The notes under the pieces are model-generated. The model did not search any database and was not told where the DNA came from. It saw nothing but the letters and a program-made list of their open reading frames with translations. From assembly GCF_013364275.1 (NCBI RefSeq), contig NZ_CP054932.1:8928001-8992000 (forward strand): a stretch of DNA of 64,000 nt, given 5' to 3'. This DNA comes from Actinomadura sp. NAK00032 (GTDB lineage Bacteria > Actinomycetota > Actinomycetes > Streptosporangiales > Streptosporangiaceae). The translations under genes and the position numbers were made by a program. Positions 15,760-24,485 of the stretch are shown piece by piece; within the stretch, counting starts at the first letter, position 1, and every line of letters begins with the position of its first letter.

Positions 15760-16545
15760 TTGGTCTTCAAGAAGCTGCGGCAGGCGATGGGCATCGGCGG
15801 CCCATCGATCGAAACGATCCTGCACGACCCGAACACGACGCCCGGCGGCGTCGTCACGGGCGAGGTCACCATCATCGGCGGCCAGTACAACTCCGACATC
15901 AAGTCGGTGAACCTCGCGCTCCGCACCAGGGTCGAGGTCGAGTCGGGCGACAACGAGTACTCGTCCAACCTGGAGTACGCGAAGATGCCCGTCGCGGGCG
16001 GCTTCAGCCTCCAGGAGGGCGCCCGGCACAGCGTCCCGTTCCAGATGCCCATCCCGTGGGAAGCTCCCCTCACGCACATGTACGGGCGCGCGCTGCACGG
16101 CACCACGGTCGGCATCGCGACCGAGCTGGAGGTGGCGGGGGCGCTCGACCCGGGCGACCTCGACCCCATCGCCGTCCACCCGCTGCCCGCGCAGGAGCGC
16201 ATCCTCGCGGCCTTCTCCAACCTCGGCTTCCAGTTCCGCAACGCCGACTGCGAGAAGGGCCGCATCTGGGGCGTCCACCAGGAGCTGCCGTTCTACCAGG
16301 AGATCGAGTTCTACCCGCCGGGCCAGTACGCGCGCGGCATCAAGCAGCTCGAAGTGACGTTCGTGTCCTACCCGCAGTCCATGGAGGTCGTGCTGGAGCT
16401 GGACAAGCGCGGCGGCGTGTTCACCGAGGGGCACGACGCGTTCAGCCGCTTCACCGTCGACTACGCGACCGTCGACCACACCAACTGGGAGCAGCAGCTC
16501 GACGGCTTCCTCCAGGACGCCGGCCGCCGCCGGGGCTTCTTCTAG
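15760..16545 (+). CDS. Spo0M-like sporulation-control protein
   Basis: A 261-aa arrestin-fold protein of the Spo0M family, known from Bacillus as a regulator of sporulation and cell-wall behaviour. It begins MVFKKLRQAMGIGGPSIETI, the conserved N-terminus, and continues as alternating beta strands (GGVVTGEVTIIGGQYNSDI) typical of the two-arrestin fold. The start is TTG at 15760, preceded by GGGAGGGA with good spacing; no ATG fits the conserved N-terminus. No membrane segment is seen. An ECF-type promoter and a strong terminator bound it as a single gene. Confidence 0.9.
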   Translation: MVFKKLRQAMGIGGPSIETILHDPNTTPGGVVTGEVTIIGGQYNSDIKSVNLALRTRVEVESGDNEYSSNLEYAKMPVAGGFSLQEGARHSVPFQMPIPWEAPLTHMYGRALHGTTVGIATELEVAGALDPGDLDPIAVHPLPAQERILAAFSNLGFQFRNADCEKGRIWGVHQELPFYQEIEFYPPGQYARGIKQLEVTFVSYPQSMEVVLELDKRGGVFTEGHDAFSRFTVDYATVDHTNWEQQLDGFLQDAGRRRGFF

Positions 16546-16572
16546 GCGTCCGGCTCCGAGGCGTCCTTCAGG

Positions 16573-16606
16573 GATCCCCTCCGCGAAGTTGATCGCGGAG
16601 GGGATC
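16573..16606. terminator. Strong hairpin terminator after the Spo0M gene
   Basis: A perfect 14-bp stem (16573-16586 / 16593-16606) with loop agttga lies 27 nt after the Spo0M stop and 20 nt before the next start. Confidence 0.85.
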
Positions 16607-16626
16607 GCCGCGTAGAAAGAGGTTCC

Positions 16627-18084
16627 GTGCCCCAGCCCCCCGGACTGAACGACGCGGAACGGCGCCTGTGGGCCGCGTTCCCGACCGGCGCCCGCGTCGT
16701 CCTCGGCGACGACCGGCCCGCCGGACCCGACCCCGACCGCATCGTCCGCGCCGAGACCATCACCCGGCTGCTGCTCGGCGCCGGCGAGACCCGGCCGGGC
16801 GCGGTCGCCGCCGTCCGGCTGCGCGGCGCCTACATCACCGGGCAGATCGACCTCAAGGGCGGCACCACCGAGCACGAACTGCGGCTGGAGGAGTGCCGGC
16901 TCGTCGAGGAGCCGAACTTCTCCAACGCCGAGACCCGGCAGCTGCGGTTCGCGAACTGCCGGATGCCCGGCTTCGACGGCGGCGGGCTCCGCGCGGACGG
17001 CTACATGAGCCTGTCCGGGTCGCAGATCGAGGGCTCGGTGCAGTTGCCGAGGGCGCAGCTTTCGGGCGGCCTGCGGATGAACGGCACCCGCATCACGGTG
17101 ACCGACCCCGCCAAGTGGGCGATCTTCAGCGGCGGCCTCGTCGTCGAGGTCGGCACGTTCATCCGGGACGCGGAGATCACCGGCGGGATCCGGTTCGTCG
17201 GCGCGCGGATGAACGGCGGCCTGTTCATGGAGCGGACCGTCCTGAACAACCCCGGCCGGATCGCCCTGGACGCGCAGAACATCGTCGTCGAGGACGCGGC
17301 CGAGCTCAGCAACGGCTTCACCGCGAACGGCACCGTCCGGCTCCGCAGCGGCCGCTTCAACGGCATCCTGTCGTTCAGCAAGGCGCGCCTCGACTCCAGC
17401 GACCCGGCCCGGATGGCGTTGCACGCCAGCCACATCCAGGCCGACGAGCTGCTCCTGTGGCCGGAGGAGAAGATCAAGGGCCGGGTGTCGCTGTCGTTCT
17501 CCCGGATCGACCTGATCATGGACCATCCGTCCGTCTGGCCGGACGAGCTGTACCTGAACGGCCTGACGTACCAGACGCTGCGCGGCGCCGAGTTCAAGGA
17601 CCGGCTGAGCTGGGTGGCGCGCGACAAGGAGTTCCACCTCCAGCCGTACGAGCAGCTCGCCGCCTGGTACCACGGCATCGGCCACGACGACCTCGCGCGC
17701 AAGGTCCAGCTCGCCAAGCTGCGCGCCCGCCGCCGCAGGCTCCACCCCGTCGCCAAGGCGTGGAACCACCTCCTGGACTGGACGGTCGGGTTCGGCTACC
17801 GGCCGTGGCTCGCGTTCGCCTGGTTCGCCGCGCTGCTCGCCCTCGGGACGACGGTGTTCTCGATCGAGCACCCCCGTCCGGTGAAGCCGGGCAACGAGCT
17901 GCCCGCCTTCCACGCGCTGATCTACACGCTGGACCTGCTGATCCCGCTCGACACGTTCGGGCAGCAGCTGTCGTACGACGCGGTGGCCTGGTCCCGGTGG
18001 GTGGCCTACGGGCTCGTCACGACGGGCTGGGTGCTGGCCACCGCGCTGATCGCCGGCGTGACCCGGGTGCTGCGCCCCAACTAG
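16627..18084 (+). CDS. Membrane-anchored repeat protein with C-terminal helices
   Basis: A 485-aa protein starting at GTG 16627. Residues ~55-330 are a run of short beta-strand repeats (such as LRGAYITGQIDLKGG, GSQIEGSVQLPRAQLSG, GARMNGGLFMERTVLN) that resemble a pentapeptide-repeat-like beta solenoid. A basic linker follows (KLRARRRRLHP), then two to three membrane helices near residues 390-410 and 460-480. Databases sometimes label relatives as oxidoreductases, but no cofactor motif is visible, so I infer only a membrane-anchored scaffold. A similar architecture recurs at 53153-54676. Confidence 0.7.
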   Translation: MPQPPGLNDAERRLWAAFPTGARVVLGDDRPAGPDPDRIVRAETITRLLLGAGETRPGAVAAVRLRGAYITGQIDLKGGTTEHELRLEECRLVEEPNFSNAETRQLRFANCRMPGFDGGGLRADGYMSLSGSQIEGSVQLPRAQLSGGLRMNGTRITVTDPAKWAIFSGGLVVEVGTFIRDAEITGGIRFVGARMNGGLFMERTVLNNPGRIALDAQNIVVEDAAELSNGFTANGTVRLRSGRFNGILSFSKARLDSSDPARMALHASHIQADELLLWPEEKIKGRVSLSFSRIDLIMDHPSVWPDELYLNGLTYQTLRGAEFKDRLSWVARDKEFHLQPYEQLAAWYHGIGHDDLARKVQLAKLRARRRRLHPVAKAWNHLLDWTVGFGYRPWLAFAWFAALLALGTTVFSIEHPRPVKPGNELPAFHALIYTLDLLIPLDTFGQQLSYDAVAWSRWVAYGLVTTGWVLATALIAGVTRVLRPN

Positions 18085-18177
18085 GCCGCGCCCTGGCGGG
18101 GGCGCCCCGCCGACCCGCCGAACCAACACCCCGCCCCGGGCGTCCACCCGGATAGGGACCGACGAGAATGGGACTCC

Positions 18178-18924
18178 ATGGGCACGTATCTGATCACCGG
18201 GGCGACGGGCGGCATCGGCACGGCGGTCGCCGAGCTGCTGCGCGAGCGCGGGCACGACCTGATCCTCACCGGCCGCTCCCCCGAGCGCCTCGGCGCGCTC
18301 GCCCGGACGCTGGAGACCGGCGCGCACGCCGCCACCCAGGTCATCAACCCCGGCGCGGTGACGGCGCCGCCGCGCGCCGGGACCGTCACGACCGTCCCGC
18401 TGGACCTGACGGAGCCGCGCCGCATCGAGGCGTCCCTCGCGATGGCCGGGATCCCGCCGCGGCTGGACGGCGTCGTCCACGCGGCGGGCATGGTGCACCT
18501 GTCGACGGTCGCCGAGCTGGAGGCCGACGAGTGGATGGAGCACCTGTCGGTGAACCTGGTGTCGGCGGCGGAGCTGACCCGCCTGCTGCTGCCCGCGCTG
18601 CGCGCCGCCCAGGGGCACGTCGTCTTCGTGAACTCCACCGCCGGGCTCCGCGCGAACCCCGAGTGGTCGGCGTACGCGGCGAGCAAGTTCGGGCTGCGCG
18701 CCCTCGCCGACTCGCTGCGCGCCGAGGAGCCGGCGCTGCGCGTGACGACCGTCTACCCGGGCCGGACGGCCACGGAGATGCAGCGCAAGGTGCGCGCCCA
18801 GGAGGGCCAGAGCTACGCCGAGGACGACTTCGCGGCGCCGGGCACCGTCGCCCGCGTCCTGGTCGCGGCCCTGGAGACCCCGCGCGACGCGGTCGTCTCT
18901 GACGTCACCGTCCGTCCGAACTAG
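18178..18924 (+). CDS. Short-chain dehydrogenase/reductase
   Basis: A 248-aa SDR-family NAD(P)-dependent oxidoreductase. The cofactor motif is TGATGGIG, and the catalytic triad is visible as Ser in VNSTAG and YAASK (Tyr and Lys). The Arg after TGATGGIG (TGRSPER) suggests NADPH. Substrate unknown. Its stop overlaps the convergent rhomboid gene's stop within a single CTAG. Confidence 0.92.
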   Translation: MGTYLITGATGGIGTAVAELLRERGHDLILTGRSPERLGALARTLETGAHAATQVINPGAVTAPPRAGTVTTVPLDLTEPRRIEASLAMAGIPPRLDGVVHAAGMVHLSTVAELEADEWMEHLSVNLVSAAELTRLLLPALRAAQGHVVFVNSTAGLRANPEWSAYAASKFGLRALADSLRAEEPALRVTTVYPGRTATEMQRKVRAQEGQSYAEDDFAAPGTVARVLVAALETPRDAVVSDVTVRPN

Positions 18925-19517
18925 CTCCGGCGCAGGAACCAGGAGGCCAGGACGCCGCCGACGAGGCCGAACAGGTGGCCCTGCCAGGAGATGCCGGGGT
19001 CACCGGGGATGACGCCGAGGATCATCGTCCCGTAGACGGCGACGACGGCGACCGCGATGCCGATGTCGAGCAGCCGCCGCTCGAAGATCCCGCGTCCGAC
19101 CAGGTAGCCGAAGAAGCCGAAGATCAGGATGCTGGACCCGAGCGTGTTCGCCGAGCTGAGGAACCACACCCCGAGCCCGCCGACCACGATGATGATCAGG
19201 CTGGCGGCGAGGAACTTGGCGATGCCGCGCGCCGCCGCGATGAACCCGAGGACGAGGAACGGCAGCGTGTTGGCCATCAGGTGGCCGAACCCGGCGTGCA
19301 TGAAGGGGGCGGTGAAGATGTCCGGGAGGTCGTTGACGTCGCGCGGCTGGATCCCGAACCGGTCGAGCCAGCCGTCGGTCGTGTAGTCGAACGCCTCCAG
19401 CACCCACATCACGGCGGTCACGGAGACGATCAGCACGAGCGACGACAGCGCCCGGAACCCGTGCTTCGCCAGCTCCTCGGAACGCTGCCGGTCGGGGGTA
19501 AAGCTCATGTCAGCCAC
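18921..19517 (-). CDS. Rhomboid family intramembrane serine protease
   Basis: A 198-aa protein with six hydrophobic segments. The catalytic His is in helix 6 (SWQGHLFGLVGGV), the oxyanion-type His/Asn pair in FMHAGFGHLMANTLPFLVLG, and the nucleophile Ser is expected at LGSSILIFGFFGYL. The usual GxSG reads G-S-S-I here, so the Gly after Ser is replaced; many actinobacterial relatives show this. It would cleave membrane proteins within the bilayer. The start may be GTG 19517 or ATG 19508; neither has a strong ribosome-binding site. Confidence 0.88.
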   Translation of the reverse strand: MADMSFTPDRQRSEELAKHGFRALSSLVLIVSVTAVMWVLEAFDYTTDGWLDRFGIQPRDVNDLPDIFTAPFMHAGFGHLMANTLPFLVLGFIAAARGIAKFLAASLIIIVVGGLGVWFLSSANTLGSSILIFGFFGYLVGRGIFERRLLDIGIAVAVVAVYGTMILGVIPGDPGISWQGHLFGLVGGVLASWFLRRS

Positions 19518-19597
19518 CGTATGTCTGGACGTCCCTGAACCGTCAACGACCGGGAGGCGGGGAAGGTGCCAGCGGGCGTTTCCGGCATAGTGGGCGG

Positions 19598-20527
19598 ATG
19601 CGCGCTGCGATCTGCGAGGAACTCGGCTCGGTCGTCGTCACGGAGACCGCCTCCCCCGTCCCCGGCCCCGGTCAGGTGCTCGTCACCGTCGAGGCGGCGG
19701 GGGTCAACTACGTGGACGCCCTCTTCGTCCAGGGCCGGTACCAGATCAAGCCGCCGCTGCCGTTCGTGCCGGGCAGCGAGGTGGCGGGGACGCTGCCGAC
19801 CGGGGAGCGCGTCCTCGCGATGTGCGGGCTCGGCGGCTTCGCGACCGAGGTGGCGGTGCCCGCGTCCTCGGCCGTCCCGATCCCGGACGAACTGGACTTC
19901 CCCCGCGCCGCCACGTTCACGCAGAGCTACTGCACGGCCCTGTTCGCCCTCCGCGACCGCGCGGCCCTGCGGCCCGGCGAGTCGGTGCTGGTCCTGGGCG
20001 CCGGCGGCGGCGTGGGCCTGGCGGCGGTGCAGATCGCCAAGGCCATGGGTGCCCGTGTCCTGGCAGCAGCCTCGACAGAGGCGAAACAGCAGGCCGCCCG
20101 CGACGCGGGCGCGGACGAGACCATCGCCACCAGCGACGACATCAAGACGGCCGCCCGCGCATGGTCGGACGGCGGCGTGGACGTGGTCTACGACCCCGTC
20201 GGCGGCGCCCTCGCCGACCCCGCCCTGCGCTCCCTGCGTGAACGGGGCCGCTACGTCGTGATCGGGTTCGCCTCCGGGGACATCCCGTCCCTCCCCCTGA
20301 ACCAGGTGCTGCTGCGCAACCGCGCGATCGTCGGCGTCGACTGGGGCGCCTGGTCGATGGCGAACCCCGACGCGCAGCGCGCCCTCCTGGACGAACTCCT
20401 CGCCATGGTCGCCAAGGGCGACCTCACCCCGGTGCCGCCCCGTACGGCACCGCTCGCATCGGCGGCAGGCGTCCTGGACGACCTGCTGAACCGCCGCGTC
20501 GTGGGCAAGGTGGCCCTGCTCCCCTAG
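19598..20527 (+). CDS. NADPH:quinone oxidoreductase-like MDR protein
   Basis: A 309-aa zinc-independent medium-chain dehydrogenase/reductase. The N-terminal GroES-like fold has NYVDALFVQGRYQIKPPLPF and PGSEVAG; the Rossmann motif is GAGGGVGLAAVQIAKAMG. The Cys/His zinc ligands of alcohol dehydrogenases are missing, which places it with quinone or enone reductases that use NADPH. It converges on the WhiB gene, with the two stops overlapping in CCTAGG. Confidence 0.9.
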   Translation: MRAAICEELGSVVVTETASPVPGPGQVLVTVEAAGVNYVDALFVQGRYQIKPPLPFVPGSEVAGTLPTGERVLAMCGLGGFATEVAVPASSAVPIPDELDFPRAATFTQSYCTALFALRDRAALRPGESVLVLGAGGGVGLAAVQIAKAMGARVLAAASTEAKQQAARDAGADETIATSDDIKTAARAWSDGGVDVVYDPVGGALADPALRSLRERGRYVVIGFASGDIPSLPLNQVLLRNRAIVGVDWGAWSMANPDAQRALLDELLAMVAKGDLTPVPPRTAPLASAAGVLDDLLNRRVVGKVALLP

Positions 20528-20862
20528 GCGGCGGAGGCGTGCTCCGACTCGGAGGCGTCGCCGCGCACCACGATGACGGGCAGCGGCCGCCGCGCCGGGG
20601 CCTCGGCCGTCCGGCGGAGGTAGCGGCGCTCCTCCGGGGTCGTCCCGCCCCAGACGCCGTCGGGCTCACCGACCTTCAGCGCCCACGCGAGGCACTCGGC
20701 CTTCACCGGGCAGTTCGCGCAGATCGCCTTGGCGGCGTCCTCCTGCGCCTGGAGCACCGGCGCCGAGTAGCCGATCGGGAAGAACAGGTCCGGATCGGCA
20801 CCGCGGCAGATGGCGTGGTCGGTCCAGTGCTCCTCGTTCTCGTTGTTCTCGTTGACGTGCAT
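20524..20862 (-). CDS. WhiB family iron-sulfur transcriptional regulator
   Basis: A 112-aa WhiB protein. The four Cys that hold a [4Fe-4S] cluster are seen in AICRGADP and ICANCPVKAECLAW, followed by the turn GVWGGTTPEERR and a basic tail. WhiB proteins bind the housekeeping sigma factor region 4 and sense oxygen, NO or redox state. The start at 20862 has GGGAG upstream; longer in-frame extension has no ribosome-binding site. An acidic Asn/Glu-rich N-terminus (HVNENNENEEHW) precedes the domain. Two identical palindromes lie between it and the divergent acetyltransferase gene. Confidence 0.94.
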   Translation of the reverse strand: MHVNENNENEEHWTDHAICRGADPDLFFPIGYSAPVLQAQEDAAKAICANCPVKAECLAWALKVGEPDGVWGGTTPEERRYLRRTAEAPARRPLPVIVVRGDASESEHASAA

Positions 20863-20932
20863 TGGCTTCTCCCTGCGCCGCGACGAGACCACCGTGCGGG
20901 GTTCTCCTCGGCCGGGGTGGTCTCCACTCAAC

Positions 20933-20957
20933 GTAGTACTACAACACGTAGTACTAC
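20933..20957. promoter_or_regulatory. Twin perfect palindrome GTAGTACTAC
   Basis: The 10-bp palindrome GTAGTACTAC occurs twice (20933-20942 and 20948-20957), with matching flanks (CGTAGTACTACAA), at a 15-bp period in the 143-nt gap between divergent whiB and GNAT genes. The GT...AC ends fit GntR- or YtrA-type operators. The binding protein is unknown. Confidence 0.6.
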
Positions 20958-21005
20958 AAGACATGCGTGAACGTTGCAACTTAGCGTCCGGATAACCTGT
21001 GAGGT

Positions 21006-21476
21006 GTGCAGCGTGATCAAGAAGTGACCTTCCGCGAGGCGACCGCGGCCGATCTCCCCCAGATCGTCCGGCTTCTCGCCGACGATCCCCTGGGATCGAC
21101 CCGTGAAACACCGGGCGAGGAGATCCCGGAGGCCTACTTCACCGCCTTCGCCGCGATCGAGAAGGACCCCAACAACACGGTGCTCGTCGCGGAGGTGGCG
21201 GGCGAGCTCGCCGGCACCCTCCAGCTCACCTTCATCCCCGGCCTCACCTACACCGGCGGCGAGCGCGCCCAGATCGAGGGCGTCCGCATCGCCGCCGAGC
21301 AGCGCGGCCGCGGCGTCGGCCAGCTCATGATCGACTACGCCATCGACCGCGCCCGCGCCCGCGGCTGCCGCGTCGTCCAGCTCACCACCGACCGCCAGCG
21401 CCCCGACGCCATCCGCTTCTACCAGAAGATGGGCTTCCGCCCCTCCCACATGGGCATGAAGTACCACCTCACCTGA
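21006..21476 (+). CDS. GNAT family N-acetyltransferase
   Basis: A 156-aa acetyltransferase of the GNAT fold. The acetyl-CoA loop is EQRGRGVGQLMI, preceded by the strand AQIEGVRIAAE; the C-terminal MGFRPSHMGMKY is typical of small GNATs that modify amino groups. The start is GTG 21006. It is divergent from the WhiB gene across the twin palindromes and may share regulation with it. Substrate unknown. Confidence 0.9.
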   Translation: MQRDQEVTFREATAADLPQIVRLLADDPLGSTRETPGEEIPEAYFTAFAAIEKDPNNTVLVAEVAGELAGTLQLTFIPGLTYTGGERAQIEGVRIAAEQRGRGVGQLMIDYAIDRARARGCRVVQLTTDRQRPDAIRFYQKMGFRPSHMGMKYHLT

Positions 21477-21495
21477 CCCGCCCCCACTGGCCGCT

Positions 21496-21684
21496 CTAGG
21501 TGACCCGCTCGGCCACGTACAACGCCGGGGTGATGGTGCCGTCTGGGATGGTGACGGTGCGGACGTTCCCCTCCGGTGCGCGGACGCGCCACATCCCGCC
21601 GCCCATGTCGATGATCGTCGCCGCGATCCGGCCGCCCTGCTCCAGGAACCACACACGGTCAGGCCCCGGAACACCGGGGTTCAC
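21496..21684 (-). CDS. Small hypothetical protein
   Basis: A 62-aa protein with a beta-rich pattern (RVWFLEQGGRIAATIIDMGGGMWRV, read as motif positions 10-34; then VRTVTIPDGTITPALYVAERVT, positions 41-62). No signal or membrane segment is present. It is divergent from an XRE regulator, and small proteins of this type commonly sit beside such regulators. I cannot name a family. The start at 21684 is uncertain. Confidence 0.45.
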   Translation of the reverse strand: MNPGVPGPDRVWFLEQGGRIAATIIDMGGGMWRVRAPEGNVRTVTIPDGTITPALYVAERVT

Positions 21685-21770
21685 CCGCCGACCGGGGCCG
21701 TCTTCGCGTCATGCGACGTCGTTCGTCCCCCACTCGACCGCGCCCCGAGTTAGCGTGGAAGCCACTGCCT

Positions 21771-21803
21771 GTTGCCAGGCCGACGCGGGCAGCAAGTGGC
21801 AAC
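21771..21803. promoter_or_regulatory. Inverted repeat upstream of the XRE-TPR gene
   Basis: GTTGCCA (21771-21777) and TGGCAAC (21797-21803) form a perfect 7-bp inverted repeat with a 19-nt spacer, ending 30 nt before the XRE start. A site for autoregulation is plausible. Confidence 0.4.
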
Positions 21804-21833
21804 GGGTCGACCCGGACGAAACGGGGCGATGCG

Positions 21834-23033
21834 ATGACGTTCGGCGAGAAGGTCCGCACGCTGATGTCCGAGCGGGGTATCAGCCAACGCGCGCTGGCCC
21901 GGCTCGTCCCGTGCGATGACGGCTACCTGTCGAGGGTCGCCCGAGGCGAGCGGTCACCGTCGGCGGCGCCGGCTGAGCGGCTCGACGAGGTCCTCGACGC
22001 GGGCGGCGAACTGGCGGCGCTCCGACCGCCGTCGGCTCCACTGGCCGCCGCCGCGCCATTGGACGACGAGATCCAAGCGGTGGAACTGGTGCGCCGCGTC
22101 GCCGCGAGCGACGTTGGAGAGGACACCCTCGTCGCTCTCGAATCGGCTGTGGACGATCTCGCGTCCGCCTATCCGCGCACCGCGCCAGGCGAGTTGCGGG
22201 CACGCGTCGGGCGGTACCTCGGCCACGTTTCCGCGCTCATGGACGTCCGCATGACGCTCGCCGAGCGCCGCCGCCTGGTCGTCGTCGGCGCCTGGCTGTC
22301 GCTGCTCGCCGCGACGTGCGACATCGACCTAGGGCGGCGCCCTTCCGCCGCCGCCCGGCTCCGCACGGCCGCCCAGTTCGCCGAGCACGCCGACCACCGC
22401 GAGATCCTCGCGTGGACGCTGGAGACGCGCGCTTGGCAGCGGCTCACCGATGGCGACTACGCGGACGCGATCACCTTCGCCCGGGGGGCGCAGGAGGTCG
22501 CGCCGCGCGGCGGATCGGCATTCATCCAGGCCACCGCGCAGGAGGGAAGGGCGTGGGCTCGGCTGGGCGCCGCCACAGAGACGAGAAGTGCCCTTTCAAG
22601 CGTCGAGCGGCTCGTCGAGCCTCTCCCCATGCCCGAGCGTCCCGAGCACCATTTCCGGTACGACCCGGCCAAAAGCGATGCCTACACGGCGACCACGCTC
22701 GCATGGGTCGGTGACCCCGCGGCCGAGCTTTATGCAAGGGGTGTGCTGGCGCGCCTTGAGCGTCCGTCCACTGGACCGGCGCGTCCTCGCCGCGCGGCGT
22801 CGGCGCGGCTCGACCTCGCGCTCGCGCTGCTCGCCGCGGACCAGCCGGACGAGGCGGCGCACACGGCGTTGGAGGCGGTCACGAGCGGACGGTTGGTGCC
22901 GTCGAATTACTGGCGTGCAGCCGAAGTGATCGCTGCTGTGGAGGCCCGCGACGTCCCCGCGACCGAACTGAACGAGGCATACCGAGAACTATGCACGGCC
23001 ACCGGACGCGGCAGCGAGGGGCCCACCGGCTGA
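21834..23033 (+). CDS. XRE-type HTH regulator with TPR-like C-terminal domain
   Basis: A 399-aa regulator. Residues 1-60 form a helix-turn-helix (FGEKVRTLMSERGISQRALARLV then YLSRVARGERSP, split motif). The rest is a helical-repeat domain (residues ~90-390) with Ala-rich TPR-like pairs such as AAQFAEHADHREILAWTLE. Such proteins are common orphan regulators in actinobacteria, often sensing small molecules or partner peptides. The start at 21834 removes a basic, unconserved N-terminal extension. It converges on the phosphotransferase operon. Confidence 0.85.
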   Translation: MTFGEKVRTLMSERGISQRALARLVPCDDGYLSRVARGERSPSAAPAERLDEVLDAGGELAALRPPSAPLAAAAPLDDEIQAVELVRRVAASDVGEDTLVALESAVDDLASAYPRTAPGELRARVGRYLGHVSALMDVRMTLAERRRLVVVGAWLSLLAATCDIDLGRRPSAAARLRTAAQFAEHADHREILAWTLETRAWQRLTDGDYADAITFARGAQEVAPRGGSAFIQATAQEGRAWARLGAATETRSALSSVERLVEPLPMPERPEHHFRYDPAKSDAYTATTLAWVGDPAAELYARGVLARLERPSTGPARPRRAASARLDLALALLAADQPDEAAHTALEAVTSGRLVPSNYWRAAEVIAAVEARDVPATELNEAYRELCTATGRGSEGPTG

Positions 23034-23039
23034 CCAGGC

Positions 23040-23057
23040 GGCGAGTGCCTACTCGCC
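23040..23057. terminator. Hairpin after the XRE-TPR gene
   Basis: Seven-bp arms GGCGAGT (23040-23046) and ACTCGCC (23051-23057) with loop gcct lie directly after the stop at 23033. It may also serve the convergent operon. The remaining 115 nt to 23171 show nothing clear. Confidence 0.55.
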
Positions 23058-23171
23058 TTGATCTGCGCGTACGTCCGTCCTCACATCGCGCGCATCGTGC
23101 GGTGCCTCTTGCCGGTCGCCGCCGACCACGGACACTTCTGCCCGGTGGCGGTCATGCTTTTCGGCGGGAGG

Positions 23172-24485
23172 TCAGGCGCCGGGGAGGGATAGGTGGCGGG
23201 GGTTGGCGACTGTGAGTTTGTCCACTACCGAGTCGCGTACCGCCTGGGTCACCTCGTCCATTCGGGTGTCTAGGGCGCCTTCGCGGATCGCCTTTGCCAG
23301 GTCTGTGTCTGTTTTGCAGTTGAGGTTGCGGAGGCGGGTTTTGTGAGCCTTCTTGTGGGCTTCGCCTAGGAGGAGTTCTCGGCGGGCTATGGCCAGGGCC
23401 GCGGCGGCTACTCGGGCGTGGAAGCGTAGGCGGTCGTCGGGCTGCTCTGCCTGGAGGAGGAACGTGCCTACTGCGTCGATCAGGGCTCGTGCGTCAGGGC
23501 GGTCGTGTGGAGGTGTGCTGGTCGGTTGGGCCGTTTCCAGGGGGTCTTGGACGGTTGTGGGTTCGGTCAGGCCCATGGCTAGGAGCAGGTCGTGTTCCTG
23601 CTCGCAGACCTTGCGGCCCAGGACGGCGTACTCGATGGACGGGTCTGAGCCCGTCAGGTAGCGCTCGGCCTGGTGGCGGCACAGGATCAGCCAGCGGAGG
23701 GTGCCGTAGACCTCCCACCAGTGGAGTTCCTCCGGGGTGGGCGGGGTGCCGCCGGCGGAGGCGTAGCCCTCCAGGAGGTCTTCGCGGGGGCCGAAGCCGC
23801 CCACGGGGTGCGGGGAGGCGAAGCGCCAGGCCTTCGTGCAGAGCCAGCCGAGGTCTTCGGCCGGGTCGCCGAGGTGGGTCAGTTCCCAGTCGAGGACGCC
23901 GCGGACGCCCGTCTCGTCGATCATCAGGTTGCCGTTGCGGAAGTCGCCGTGGACGACCGTGCGGGGGCCCGAGGCGGGCGGGCGGTTGTCGTCCAGCCAG
24001 CGGAGCGCCAGTTCGACGGCCGGGCGGGCCTCGAAGTTCGCGTAGTACTCGGTGAGGGCGTCGAGGGGGTCGAGGTCGGGGAGGTCCGGGACGGGCGCCA
24101 TGGTGTGCAGGCGGGCCAGGATCGCGCCGAGGTCGCGGGCCAGGGTGGGGCGGACGGCGGCGAAGCGGTCGTCGCGCAGGAGGCGGCGGGGGATCGTCTC
24201 GCCGGGGAGGCGCTCCATGATCAGGAAGGGGGCGCCGGCCAGGTCGTCGCCGTGGTCGGCGAGGGCGGGGACGGGGACGCCGGCCGCGGCGGCGGAGGCG
24301 AGCAGGGCCGCCTCGCGGGCCATCGCGGTCGGGTCGGGGGAGCCGGGCGGGTCGCGGCGCAGGATCAGGGCGCGGCCGCCGGCGTCGAACGACCAGGTCT
24401 CGCGGCTGGCGCCGCCGGACAGGCGGCGCAGGCCGGTGATCTCCGCGTCGAGGCGGGCCGCGAGGGCGGCCGCCACGGGGGTCAT
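23172..24485 (-). CDS. APH-type phosphotransferase fused to DUF6285
   Basis: A 437-aa two-domain protein. Residues ~1-315 are an aminoglycoside-phosphotransferase-fold kinase of the ACAD10/11/LvaA branch, with the catalytic loop VVHGDFRNGNLMID and the metal-binding DWELTHLGDPAEDL. Residues ~326-437 match DUF6285, normally encoded by a separate adjacent gene. Relatives phosphorylate the hydroxyl of hydroxyacyl-CoA, so small-molecule rather than antibiotic substrates are likely. The DUF6285 part (23172-23530) uses noticeably less third-position G/C than the kinase part. Its ATG overlaps the stop of the NTF2-like gene. Confidence 0.9.
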   Translation of the reverse strand: MTPVAAALAARLDAEITGLRRLSGGASRETWSFDAGGRALILRRDPPGSPDPTAMAREAALLASAAAAGVPVPALADHGDDLAGAPFLIMERLPGETIPRRLLRDDRFAAVRPTLARDLGAILARLHTMAPVPDLPDLDPLDALTEYYANFEARPAVELALRWLDDNRPPASGPRTVVHGDFRNGNLMIDETGVRGVLDWELTHLGDPAEDLGWLCTKAWRFASPHPVGGFGPREDLLEGYASAGGTPPTPEELHWWEVYGTLRWLILCRHQAERYLTGSDPSIEYAVLGRKVCEQEHDLLLAMGLTEPTTVQDPLETAQPTSTPPHDRPDARALIDAVGTFLLQAEQPDDRLRFHARVAAAALAIARRELLLGEAHKKAHKTRLRNLNCKTDTDLAKAIREGALDTRMDEVTQAVRDSVVDKLTVANPRHLSLPGA

